Shown: one piece after another, positions 9,889 to 18,886 of the stretch | Layout of the letters: every line of letters starts with the position of its first letter | Position numbering within the stretch: position 1 is the first letter of the stretch | Origin: Desmonostoc muscorum LEGE 12446 | GTDB lineage: Bacteria; Cyanobacteriota; Cyanobacteriia; Cyanobacteriales; Nostocaceae | Length of the DNA: 64,000 nucleotides | Assembly (NCBI RefSeq): GCF_015207005.2 | Contig: NZ_JADEXS020000001.1 | Span: 6,843,001-6,907,000 of the forward strand | Direction: 5' to 3' | Program-made: the position numbers and the translations under genes | The notes under the pieces: generated by a model | What the model saw: the letters and a program-made list of their open reading frames with translations, nothing else | Database searches by the model: none | What the model was told of the DNA's origin: nothing

Positions 9889-9990
9889 AGGGACTTCCAA
9901 ATAAAAAAATATTCAATTATTTATTATGGGGTGGGCATCTTGCCGGCCATATAAACTGGGCGGGCAAGATGCCCACCCCACAAGATCAAA
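9889..9990. repeat. Truncated AGGGACTTCCA MITE (copy B) running into the CHAT gene
   Basis: Left terminus AGGGACTTCCA at 9889-9899 is followed by the AT-rich tract and the inverted pair ggggtgggcatcttgcc / ggcaagatgcccacccc seen also in the copy at 45580. The right terminus is missing; sequence passes directly into the CHAT protein gene, whose ATG (9969) lies in the right arm of the repeat's inner palindrome. Confidence 0.75.
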
Positions 9991-12695
9991 AATTCCGCCG
10001 TTATGGAGTTCTGGTTGTTGTAACGACTTTACTTTGTGTAGTAATACCATATAGTGTTACTTTGCCAGTTGTTGCTCAAAATACAACTCCTAGCGCGGCT
10101 GAAACTACTCAAACTCCAAACTGGGAGCAGCAAGCCAAAACCCTGTATGAAGCAGGGCGATTTTCAGAAGCCGTGACAATCTTACAGCAACCTCTTGAGT
10201 TCTACCAGAAAAAACGAGATATCCTTGGCGTAGCAGTTGTCCGCAGCAATCTTTCTCTCAACTATCAGCAACTTGGGCGCTGGAAGGAAGCAACTGAGGA
10301 AATTAACGCCGCCCTTACCCTGCTGCAATCAGAACCGCAACAAAAACAAAAATCCACAGAACAATTAGCAGTTTGGGCACAAGCCCTTGATGTTCAAGGA
10401 AGTTTGCAACTAGCACGGGGAGAAATAGAGCAAGCATTAGATATTTGGGAGCAAGCTACTACACTCTACAATCAATTAGGAAACTCTAATAGAGTTACCC
10501 TAAGTCGGCTCAACCAAGCACAAGCATTGCAAGCTTTGGGTCTTTACCGTCAAGCAAAAACTACTTTAGACAAGTTACAGCAAAGCCTTGACAAACAATC
10601 CGCTCCTTTGACTAAAGCAGCAAATCTGCGTAGTTTAGGGGATGCTCTGAGAGTAATGGGCGACCTGGAACAGGCACAGAAGGTATTACAGGCAAGCCTC
10701 AATATTGCCCCACAACCTGAAGCCATAGCCGCTGCAAACCTCAGCTTAGGGAATGTTTCCCGCTCCCAAGCAAGTATCAAAACTAGTCAAAAAAATACCG
10801 AAGCAGCCGAGAGAAAGCGAGAAGAAGCCCTTAGTTATTATCAAAAGGCTGCTGAAGCGTCTGCTTCTGTGATTATTCAGACCGAAGCACAGCTCAACCG
10901 CCTGCGCCTACTTACAGAAATGCAACGATGGGCAGAAGCTTTGTCCCTCTATCCCCAAGTCCAAAGCCAACTTGCGAGTCTGTCCCCTGGTCGTTCTACC
11001 ATTTATGGCCAGGTTAATTTTGCTCAAAGTCTTTTAAAGATGGCACAAGCAAAAAATAATGCAGACACAAACTCCTCTGCTCTTGCTGCTTTGCCCTCCT
11101 CCTTCTTGGAAGAAATTGCCCAAATCCTGGCTGTGGCGCGTCAACAAGCCGAGAGTTCACAAGATGTGCGATCTCTTGCATTTGTGTTGGGTAATCTGGG
11201 ACATCTGTATGAACAAACTCAGCAATGGTCTATTGCCCAAAACCTCACCCAAAAAGCCATCAATCTTTCCCAGTCAATTAATGCCTCAGATATTAGCTAT
11301 CGCTGGGAATGGCAACTTGGTCGCATCCTCAAAGCCCAAAACCAAGATGAAGCGGCAATTATAGCTTATAATGGAGCATTTGATACCTTGCGATCGCTCC
11401 GTCAAGACTTGGCTGGTATTAATCCAGATGTGCAGTTTTCATTCCGAGAAAGTGTTGAACCTGTGTATCGCCAACTTGTTGGCTTACTGTTGTCATCTTC
11501 TGTAGACGGGCAAAAACAACAAGATAAGGCTAGTCAGAATAACCTTAAACAAGCCCGCGAGGTTTTAGAAGCACTGCAAGTCGCACAACTGGAAAACTTT
11601 TTTCAACAATCTTGTCAGGACATCACACTGCAACTGGATAAAGTGATTGACAGCGAAAAAGACCGAACAGCAGCTGTTATCTACCCAATTTTTCTGGAAG
11701 ACCGCTTAGAAGTCATCCTAAAATTGCCTAAAAAACAAGACTTGTATCGCTATCCTCCTCGTCAACTGAAAATAGCAGAAATTCAAGCCACCCTCAGCCA
11801 ACTCCAGGGAAATCTCCAAGAAAATGGCACTTTTCAAGAAGTCAAAAAAGATGCTCAAACAGTTTACAGTTGGCTAATTGAGCCAGCCAAAGACCTTTTA
11901 GAACAAAGCGGCATCAAAACTCTAATTTTTGCCTTAGATAGTCCCCTGCGGAATATTCCAATGGCTGTTCTCTACGATGGTCAACAATATTTAGTTGAGA
12001 AATACGCTGTTTCCCTGGTTTTAGGTCTGGAAGTTCGTGAGCCACTCCCCCTACGCAGGTCAAAAATGAAGGTTTTGGCAGCCGGTTTGAGAGAACCTCC
12101 CAAGAACTTTTCAAATTTTCCCGAATTAGTAAAAGTTAATGATGAGTTGGAAGCAATCAAGGACGCAGGAATATCTACAACTTTGATTTGCGATGATCCT
12201 AAGATATGTAATGACAAATTTACCAGTGAAACTTTCAACCAAAAATTCAATCGGTCTGATTTTCAGGTAGTACATTTAGCAACTCACGGTCAATTTGGTA
12301 TTGACCGAGAAAATACATTTCTGCTGGCTGGAGACGGACAATTCAAGATAGATGATTTGGATAAATTATTCCGCACTCAGCAGCAAAAAAGAGCAAATGT
12401 AATTGAATTACTCATCTTGAGTGCTTGTCAGACTGCCACAGGTAACGACCAAACAGTGTTGGGTATTGCTGGTACCACAGTGAGAGCAGGGGCACAAAGT
12501 GCGATCGCTGGTTTGTGGAATTTAGATGATGAATCCAGCGTCATCTTTACTAAGCAATTTTACCAACGCTTGGGGCGATCGGACATCAGCAAAGCAGAGG
12601 CACTTCGTCTAGCACAACAAGATATTCTCAAACAGCCCAACTACGAACATCCTCGCTACTGGGCACCCTACGTCCTTGTTGGTAATTGGCTCTAA
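9969..12695 (+). CDS. Secreted TPR-CHAT domain protein (caspase-like peptidase fold)
   Basis: A 908-residue protein with a signal sequence (hydrophobic VLVVVTTLLCVVIPYSV, likely cleavage near VVAQ), a long array of TPR helices (about 40-560) and a C-terminal CHAT domain (about 600-908). The presumed catalytic dyad is present: His773 in HLATHGQFG and Cys820 in LLILSACQTATG. CHAT domains are relatives of caspases and separase. Export to the periplasm or surface, and position 100 nt after the TpsB gene, suggest a role in processing or handling the exoprotein; this is inference. An upstream in-frame ATG at 9816 overlaps the transporter gene and would hide the signal peptide behind 51 extra residues, so the ATG at 9969 is preferred. 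That codon lies inside a MITE. Confidence 0.85.
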   Translation: MPTPQDQKFRRYGVLVVVTTLLCVVIPYSVTLPVVAQNTTPSAAETTQTPNWEQQAKTLYEAGRFSEAVTILQQPLEFYQKKRDILGVAVVRSNLSLNYQQLGRWKEATEEINAALTLLQSEPQQKQKSTEQLAVWAQALDVQGSLQLARGEIEQALDIWEQATTLYNQLGNSNRVTLSRLNQAQALQALGLYRQAKTTLDKLQQSLDKQSAPLTKAANLRSLGDALRVMGDLEQAQKVLQASLNIAPQPEAIAAANLSLGNVSRSQASIKTSQKNTEAAERKREEALSYYQKAAEASASVIIQTEAQLNRLRLLTEMQRWAEALSLYPQVQSQLASLSPGRSTIYGQVNFAQSLLKMAQAKNNADTNSSALAALPSSFLEEIAQILAVARQQAESSQDVRSLAFVLGNLGHLYEQTQQWSIAQNLTQKAINLSQSINASDISYRWEWQLGRILKAQNQDEAAIIAYNGAFDTLRSLRQDLAGINPDVQFSFRESVEPVYRQLVGLLLSSSVDGQKQQDKASQNNLKQAREVLEALQVAQLENFFQQSCQDITLQLDKVIDSEKDRTAAVIYPIFLEDRLEVILKLPKKQDLYRYPPRQLKIAEIQATLSQLQGNLQENGTFQEVKKDAQTVYSWLIEPAKDLLEQSGIKTLIFALDSPLRNIPMAVLYDGQQYLVEKYAVSLVLGLEVREPLPLRRSKMKVLAAGLREPPKNFSNFPELVKVNDELEAIKDAGISTTLICDDPKICNDKFTSETFNQKFNRSDFQVVHLATHGQFGIDRENTFLLAGDGQFKIDDLDKLFRTQQQKRANVIELLILSACQTATGNDQTVLGIAGTTVRAGAQSAIAGLWNLDDESSVIFTKQFYQRLGRSDISKAEALRLAQQDILKQPNYEHPRYWAPYVLVGNWL

Positions 12696-12730
12696 TATCA
12701 TGTTCGCTTGATTACTTATTAAAACCCAAG

Positions 12731-12802
12731 AACCCCACCCCTTAATCCCCTCCCCTTAATAAGGGGAGGGGAGAGAAAGTACAGCTTTGGCGGGGTGGGG
12801 TT
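12731..12802. repeat. Palindromic aaccccacccc repeat element
   Basis: Outer inverted repeats aaccccacccc (12731-12741) and ggggtggggtt (12792-12802) enclose an inner pair cccctcccctt / aaggggagggg. This nested inverted-repeat structure is a common dispersed element in Nostocales and could also stop transcription from the CHAT gene. Confidence 0.8.
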
Positions 12803-12940
12803 CAATGACTGTAGGAATCATAACTAATTATCCGAACTTGATATAAGAGGTTGTTTGAAAAGTAGTTAAGCTGTTACATATACAACTTGCATTATCAGGG
12901 CGGGCAGGATGCCCACCCAATACTGTTCTGTTAAGCAAGA

Positions 12941-13005
12941 GACAAGGGTAAATCGCCGTCTGTACAAAGAATTGATTGTTGTAGAGACGGCGATTTACCC
13001 TTGTC
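12941..13005. repeat. Hairpin with perfect 21-bp arms
   Basis: Arms 12941-12961 (gacaagggtaaatcgccgtc + t) and 12985-13005 are perfect reverse complements separated by 23 nt. Probably part of a dispersed repeat; in RNA it would be a strong hairpin between convergent genes. Confidence 0.85.
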
Positions 13006-13103
13006 TTTGTCATGTAGAATTTTGATCAAAAAACCTTAACCGAACTGTATTGGATGCCCACCCTACAAGATTGGATAATTTATTTGTTGGAGTTCCCTAA
13101 AGA

Positions 13104-13865
13104 TTACTTTTGAATTCGTAGTTCAGTAATTGTAGTCTGAGGCAATTCTGCAAGACCATACAGTGATAAAAGTTCAGTCCACTCTTTTTGATGAACAGTA
13201 CGATACTTAGCTAGCTGATTCACGGTGTCAAACCAAAGATCGTTTTCAGCATAGACAGCGTACTGATTTTGAGGCGGTGTTTTCTTTAGCTGTTGTACAA
13301 GGGCTGAGTTGGGAGCAACCAGTTTAATCCATCCGTTGACATCGAAAATTGTCGGTGTGCCTTGCTGATTTGTACAACTTATTGAAAAGTACCAGTTATA
13401 TCTTTTGCCAACCTGTAGCGGTTTTTCACTAGAGGGTAACTTCAAACTAACAAGACCTTTTTGTTTAGGTAACGAAAGCAGGATGGGATTTTTCAAAACA
13501 GGGTTTTTCTGCTCATCTAGCAATCGAAATTTGGCAGGAGGAGATTTAGCAGAACCACCAAAGGGTACAAAAAATAAAAAGTTAGGATACTTATTGGTAG
13601 TCAAACCCTCGTTACTTTCAGGAACCAAAGCAATGAGGTTATTGGCATCAAGTTCAGAGCATTGGGAACGACTAACCCCAGCCCGAGAACGCCCAGATGC
13701 CGCTCCTTCAGAGCGTTTCCGAGTAAACAGCGATTGAATTCGTTGCAGAACTGACTGTGCCTGTACTGGCTGTGAAAAAAAGGGAGATACTAGGCTGGTA
13801 GATAATAAAGCCGTAAGCGTAGATATAGGAATAATCTTGCGAAAGTTTGGTCTTATTTGCATCAT
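13104..13865 (-). CDS. DUF928 family secreted protein
   Basis: A 253-residue protein with an N-terminal signal sequence (about 1-36, ending VQAQ). The body matches the DUF928 pattern: LTTNKYPNFLFFVPF, then a beta-rich domain with LVSLKLPSSEKPLQVGKRYNW followed by the SISC cysteine. Its function is unknown. Such proteins are repeatedly found next to two-partner-secretion, CHAT and CHASE2 genes in cyanobacteria, which is the arrangement here. It starts 13 nt after the stop of the TIR-CHASE2 gene and is probably translated from the same message. Either of two adjacent ATG codons could be used. Confidence 0.85.
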   Translation of the reverse strand: MMQIRPNFRKIIPISTLTALLSTSLVSPFFSQPVQAQSVLQRIQSLFTRKRSEGAASGRSRAGVSRSQCSELDANNLIALVPESNEGLTTNKYPNFLFFVPFGGSAKSPPAKFRLLDEQKNPVLKNPILLSLPKQKGLVSLKLPSSEKPLQVGKRYNWYFSISCTNQQGTPTIFDVNGWIKLVAPNSALVQQLKKTPPQNQYAVYAENDLWFDTVNQLAKYRTVHQKEWTELLSLYGLAELPQTTITELRIQK

Positions 13866-13878
13866 CAGTTAAAAACCC

Positions 13879-16800
13879 CTATAATTTTCGCAGTCTATAA
13901 GTAAGATAACTGACTCCAATTCCAGTAACGACCAGAGCGATCGCTGGGGGAACTAGAGGTATCCAACAACCTTGATATACCAAAGCTAAATAGCAAATTC
14001 CGTAAAGACCAACAAAAGAACTAACTCCTACACCAATAAGCGATCGCCTTCTCTGAAATTGCCAGAGTACTACACCTCCGACCAAAGACCAACCAAAAAT
14101 CCACAAGGTTTCACCCCAAACAGGCCACCACCAAATCAGTAGACGCCCATCTAACACAGCGCTGAGAATCTGGCTGACCATCTGTCCCTGTAAGGTTACT
14201 CCGGGAATATCCCCATAAGGAGTATTCCAGTAGTCGCTTTTTCTGGCGTGTCTGTCAGTCAACCCAATGAACACAATCCGATCTTGGATATCCTGGGGAG
14301 AAACTTGATTATTCAGCACCTCTTCAATACTGACCCGCTGAGCAAATTGGTCGGGGTCACCGTGACGAACACGATAGTTGAGCATCGTTTGATACCCCCT
14401 AAGCATGTTGTCTATATTTTGGTAGCCACCACCGTTCCCTAGCAGTTGGGGAATCGCAGTCTTACCAAACTGCATATCCCGCACATAATCGCCGTTCTCA
14501 ACCGGAGAGGTGTAAGGCTGATTCTGCCCTTCTAGGTATCGACGGGCAATCACCAAGCTAAAGGCTTCTCGTGTATTGCAAGATTCAGGATCTACCGTCT
14601 GCATGAGATAATGTCGGCGAAGGATATAACCTGCATTCTTATCATCAACAAAGTCACCAAACCCAACTTGCTCTAATGGCACTTCCAATGGAGCTTTGAT
14701 GCCTTTACTTTCTTTACCGGACTCATCAATATAGCTTTTTTTACAAACTACAATTAAATTTTGAGTCTGCTTTAGACGCGCCGCCAAGTCTGGCTGAGCC
14801 GGAAAATCTCGGATGAAATCTAATCCGATGACTTTGGGTTGATACTGATTCAAGATTTTCAGCAGATCGTCAAGTGCAGCATCGGGGATTGTACCACTCC
14901 CGGCTTTGTATCTGGGGTTCTCATTCAACTTCTGAATGCTGTCTTGGTCAACATCAATCATCAGAAAACGTTTGTCTTGGGCTTCGCTGGGGCGTAACTG
15001 CATGAGGTGGTCATATGCCCGCAGTTCTAATACTTGCGTTAACCCCAAAAATCGGGCGATGAACAATAAGACTGTGACAGTCACACTAGTCCACAGTACA
15101 GTTTGAGGTTTTACCTTACGTAAGAGGAAGGCACGACTAGCGGTAATGTATTGGATTTGAATGTCTGTAGCTCTAGGTTGTTTATTTACTGATTGTTCCA
15201 GCCATTGCTCGGAAGTTACCAAATCTTTGCCCCGTAGCAAGAAGCTATCGTCGCGTTTTTCCCGATCCCACTCCATTGCCTTGATTAACACACGGGTATG
15301 GGCACGCACATGCTCAATATCTGTATCTATGGTGCGGATTAGTTCACCAAAGTTGGTAAAGAACTCTCCCCGATGTTTTCTAAAATCAATCAACTGGGCA
15401 CTGGCGACAGCTGGGTGCAGGTCACCTATCCTCGAGACTTCTCGATACAGGACAGAAACCATACGCTTATTCAGATTCATGGCGTACTGCACCTGAGTAT
15501 TACAATCGGGCGAATTGATTGAACTGGGGGAAATCACAAATAGAAAATTGTGTGAATTTTCTATACCTTGGTAAATCTCTTGCTGAAACTCATCTCCAAA
15601 GGCAATGCTTTCTTGGTCAAACCAAGTCGTCTTGCCTTGAGTTTGTAGTGCATCGTTGAGTTTGCGAGCAAAGTCCGAATCGATGGCCGAATAGCAAATA
15701 TGAATATCTAGAGAGGCTTCTGGCGGTTGCTTGAGACTTTGGGCGATGAATTGCTCTTGTCGGGAAGTTGGTAGGTACTGCGATCGCTGTTTCGCCACTT
15801 TCAACCATGTTTCTGCGTGGCGGAGATTGTTACCTCGCAGTAACAGAGTCGGATTATGCCTTTGCCGTTCCCACTTCAGGGCTTTTGCCAGCAACATCTT
15901 ATGTTGTTCGTGATAGACAGCATCCTGATGCAGAACTTTGATCAGCTTAGCAATATCCTCGCGGTATTTTAGCTCATCCTCGTATCCAGTAAAATCAATG
16001 AACTGCAACACAAGCATATCAGCCGGAATCCTCTCCAAATCTGGGCTTGCCACTAATAGCGGAATCACGCGCTTATGATGAAACAGGGCATAGGTGAGTT
16101 GCTGTTGACAGTATCCAGATTGTAGAGATGCCGAAGACATGATATAAAGTACGTTATCAGCTTCCTCAATACCCCAATTAGTTGTCTCCTGTAACGCTGC
16201 TCCAGAGTGAATATCTGTCTTATTCATCCAGATAGTGAAGCTTTCTCGCATCAAAGTCTGGGCAATTTTCTCCATCAACGCTTTGTCACGTTCAGCGTAG
16301 CAGAAGAATACATTGGTCATTAGGTTATTAGCATTTTTAATACCTTCGCAAATAAAGGTGCAATGCAAATTTGTCGGCTCACAAGGAGGCTGCTCATCTT
16401 TGAATCGATGCTTCAGCCAGGTTTGTGCTTTTGCCCGTTCTTCTCCAATTAATAGGTAAAGCGACTGTTTCTGATGCCGTTCCCACTCTAATGCTTTCAC
16501 TAAGAAGTAAGTGTGCTGATGAACATATACTCGATGTCGCACAAGTATCTTCAACAGCCCAGCAAAAGATGTCTCAAAATCATCAATTCCTTCCCGAAAT
16601 AACACCCAGTTAATCTTGTTAATTGCCGGATGCATATTTGGAAAACAGGAATGTAATCCTTGGGCTTTGTAGGTTTCCCAGTCGTTGTAAGTTAGTGTGG
16701 GATGACGTTGCTGCCAAGTTTCCTGACTAATTTCCTCTACGTGCAACAGTGGAATAATTCGCTTGTTGCACCGCACTGCCATCTCAATTTCTTTACGGCA

Positions 16801-17022
16801 ATAAGGCGAGTTGATCGAGTGAGGTGAAATGATGAACAGGAAATTGTCTGATTTTTCAATGCCCTCATCAATTTGGTTCTGGAAATCTACACCCAAAGGA
16901 ATATCTCTTTGGTCAAACCAAACCCTCAGATTTTGTTGAATTAATCGGTTATGGAGATAAAATGCAAAGGTTTTGCTATCTGCTCGTCCATAAGAGATAA
17001 ATGCGTCTTGAAAGCCATTCAT
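13879..17022 (-). CDS. Triple TIR - CHASE2 membrane receptor
   Basis: A 1047-residue protein. Three TIR domains (about 1-165, 236-365 and 439-565) are each followed by a helical module of the form VLIKAMEWDREKR...LLRGKDL...WL. A membrane helix (about 640-660) leads into a periplasmic CHASE2 sensor domain (about 660-950, ELRAYDHLMQLRP) and about three C-terminal membrane helices. The helix glutamate needed for NAD cleavage in TIR enzymes is kept only in TIR1 (Glu78 in SPYCRKEIEM); the same position is Gln308 in TIR2 and Gln510 in TIR3. Start: the ATG at 17022 begins MNGFQDAFISYGRADS, directly at the TIR fold; a longer reading frame adds 35 unlikely residues. It precedes the DUF928 gene by 13 nt. 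CHASE2 usually senses an external signal and is usually attached to kinases or cyclases, so a TIR output is unusual. Confidence 0.88.
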   Translation of the reverse strand: MNGFQDAFISYGRADSKTFAFYLHNRLIQQNLRVWFDQRDIPLGVDFQNQIDEGIEKSDNFLFIISPHSINSPYCRKEIEMAVRCNKRIIPLLHVEEISQETWQQRHPTLTYNDWETYKAQGLHSCFPNMHPAINKINWVLFREGIDDFETSFAGLLKILVRHRVYVHQHTYFLVKALEWERHQKQSLYLLIGEERAKAQTWLKHRFKDEQPPCEPTNLHCTFICEGIKNANNLMTNVFFCYAERDKALMEKIAQTLMRESFTIWMNKTDIHSGAALQETTNWGIEEADNVLYIMSSASLQSGYCQQQLTYALFHHKRVIPLLVASPDLERIPADMLVLQFIDFTGYEDELKYREDIAKLIKVLHQDAVYHEQHKMLLAKALKWERQRHNPTLLLRGNNLRHAETWLKVAKQRSQYLPTSRQEQFIAQSLKQPPEASLDIHICYSAIDSDFARKLNDALQTQGKTTWFDQESIAFGDEFQQEIYQGIENSHNFLFVISPSSINSPDCNTQVQYAMNLNKRMVSVLYREVSRIGDLHPAVASAQLIDFRKHRGEFFTNFGELIRTIDTDIEHVRAHTRVLIKAMEWDREKRDDSFLLRGKDLVTSEQWLEQSVNKQPRATDIQIQYITASRAFLLRKVKPQTVLWTSVTVTVLLFIARFLGLTQVLELRAYDHLMQLRPSEAQDKRFLMIDVDQDSIQKLNENPRYKAGSGTIPDAALDDLLKILNQYQPKVIGLDFIRDFPAQPDLAARLKQTQNLIVVCKKSYIDESGKESKGIKAPLEVPLEQVGFGDFVDDKNAGYILRRHYLMQTVDPESCNTREAFSLVIARRYLEGQNQPYTSPVENGDYVRDMQFGKTAIPQLLGNGGGYQNIDNMLRGYQTMLNYRVRHGDPDQFAQRVSIEEVLNNQVSPQDIQDRIVFIGLTDRHARKSDYWNTPYGDIPGVTLQGQMVSQILSAVLDGRLLIWWWPVWGETLWIFGWSLVGGVVLWQFQRRRSLIGVGVSSFVGLYGICYLALVYQGCWIPLVPPAIALVVTGIGVSYLTYRLRKL

Positions 17023-17736
17023 CTTGATTACAAACGCTAGCTCAGAGGATTGTTTAAAATTACACCAACAAACACGACATTTGTCATAAGTAAAAAGTAT
17101 ATTTAACAAGTAAAAAAAGACTCTCACACAATATTATATTACAAACAACAACATAATACACAGCTAAAATGTGTTTTGGCTGTAGGGGACAAAAGCAGGG
17201 GAGATGAGGGAGCAATCTTTCGCCTCTGCACCCTATACCTCTGCCTCTTCTGCCCCATGCCCAAGGTCTTGCATTTTTAGAGTTTTTGTAGTAAAAAATC
17301 AACCAAAGCTCAGATGAAATTTTGCCAAAATTAGCGAAAATCAATTATGGTAGCAACCAGCAGCGATCGCCAAATGTTGAATAACTGTAAATCCTTGATG
17401 AAAATATAGCCCAGATGATATCTGATTGCTGAAAATTACTGTAAGTATAAACATAGGGAAATTTAAAATTATCTATGCAGCTACTTGCCCTCTAGAATCG
17501 GAACAATTTCTGAACTCAGACAATCTTAGGAATGGTCATCATCAGTAAATGCACTCAGGCAAATATCACTATCTCGTTTGAATCCAAGGCTTGTAGCGTT
17601 TAAGCGCTAGTTAAAACCGTAGAGCAGCTTGTTATTTAAATGATGTTTAATTTTTCCGAACTGCTTTTGATCCCCATTTCGATAGAATGACTAGGCAGAA
17701 CCCAAAAACTCAAAACCGCTTTTGACAGCGACGCCC
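17023..17736. other. Intergenic region with low-complexity repeat
   Basis: About 700 bp between divergent genes. A C/T-G/A-rich stretch (about 17190-17265) belongs to the short-tandem-repeat class (ctctgcc, ccccatgccc). The rest is AT-rich, with one HIP1 site at 17363. I see no gene or RNA signature. Confidence 0.6.
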
Positions 17737-18789
17737 ATGAATCAACTCAACAATGGTTTTACGCTATTTTTAAGTCTGCTAGTCGAGGCGATGCCTTTTT
17801 TGCTTCTTGGGGTTTTATTCTCCAGTTTGCTGCTGTTTTTCGTTGATGAGCGCAAATTAGTCGAAAAAATGCCCAAAAATCCGCTGTTGGGTGCTTTAGT
17901 TGGCAGTATGATCGGCTTTTTATTTCCGGTGTGTGAGTGCGGGAATGTACCGGTAGCGCGGCGGTTCCTAATTCAAGGAGTACCGACACCAGTGGCAATT
18001 GGTTTTTTGCTAGCAGCGCCAACAATTAACCCAGTTGTAATTTGGGCAACTTGGACAGCCTTTCGAGATCAGCCAGAAATAGTAGTATTACGGGTTGTAT
18101 TTTCTCTATCAATTGCGACAATTATCGGCTTTGTTTTCAGTTTTCAAAAGGACTTAAATCCTATAGTCCAACCTGCGATCGCTCGGTATATGAAATTTAA
18201 TCCTCCTGCGCCGCCTGAAACCAAACGGCGTGGTAAGCGTTACCAAATACAAGAGGAATCAACAGTACCGAATATTTTGCAATCAGGGAGTTATATTTTA
18301 GGAGGAAAAGCAGGTTTACCGATGCGGATAGATGCGAATTTAGTACCGCCTACCATCATCTCTACTCCCAATAAACCCCTTGCAGATAAACTGCGTCTAG
18401 TAATAGATAACAGCATTCAAGAATTGCGGGAATTAGGCGGAGTCATGGTTTTAGGAAGTGCGATCGCCGCCGCTATTCAAGTCCTAGCCCCCCGTGAATT
18501 AATTCTCAGTTTGGGTGCTGGCCCTATTACTTCAATTGTAGTCATGCTGATATTAGCAGTAGTAGTGTCAATTTGTTCTACAGTTGATTCTTTCTTTGCC
18601 CTGTCTTTTGCTTCGACTTTTAGCAGCGGTTCATTGCTAGCATTTCTGGTATTTGGCCCCATGATTGACATCAAAGGTGTTGGCTTGATGTTATCCATTT
18701 TTAAGCCAAAAACTGTCTTTTATTTATTTGCTTTAGCAGGACAATTAACATTTTTGTTCACACTTTTTCTCAACTTGCACGTCTTTTAA
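17737..18789 (+). CDS. PF03773-type (DUF318/ArsP-like) permease
   Basis: A 350-residue integral membrane protein with about eight helices in two halves, separated by a hydrophilic loop (about residues 140-225). The signature FPVCECGNVPVARR in the first half, then PTPVAIGFLLAAPTINPVV, is typical of the UPF0718 permeases, which include YcgR of Bacillus and the organoarsenical exporter ArsP. The substrate is unknown; the paired cysteines could bind a thiophilic ligand. The ATG at 17737 is preferred over a TTG 15 nt upstream. The next gene encodes a TIGR03943-like protein, the usual partner of this permease, which strongly supports the call. Confidence 0.88.
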   Translation: MNQLNNGFTLFLSLLVEAMPFLLLGVLFSSLLLFFVDERKLVEKMPKNPLLGALVGSMIGFLFPVCECGNVPVARRFLIQGVPTPVAIGFLLAAPTINPVVIWATWTAFRDQPEIVVLRVVFSLSIATIIGFVFSFQKDLNPIVQPAIARYMKFNPPAPPETKRRGKRYQIQEESTVPNILQSGSYILGGKAGLPMRIDANLVPPTIISTPNKPLADKLRLVIDNSIQELRELGGVMVLGSAIAAAIQVLAPRELILSLGAGPITSIVVMLILAVVVSICSTVDSFFALSFASTFSSGSLLAFLVFGPMIDIKGVGLMLSIFKPKTVFYLFALAGQLTFLFTLFLNLHVF

Positions 18790-18886
18790 AAATTATCTGT
18801 CATTTGTCAGTTGTCAGTTGTCCTTTGTATAAAACCAATGCCTCATGACCAATGCCCCATGCCCCATGCCCAATGATTAATGACTA

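Larger units (their letters stand above)
12696..13103. other. Repeat cluster between convergent genes
   Basis: No gene. It contains three nested repeats, listed separately: an aaccccacccc palindromic element (12731-12802), a 21-bp-arm hairpin (12941-13005) and the right end of the AGGGACTTCCA MITE family (ending 13098, as TTGGAGTTCCCT). The repeat core gggcgggcaggatgccca also occurs at about 12898-12917 and in part at 13052. Confidence 0.8.

Noticed and set aside
9816..9968. Upstream start of the CHAT gene giving 51 extra residues
   Set aside because: It overlaps the transporter gene, reads through the MITE and would place the signal peptide internally; possible but less likely than the ATG at 9969.
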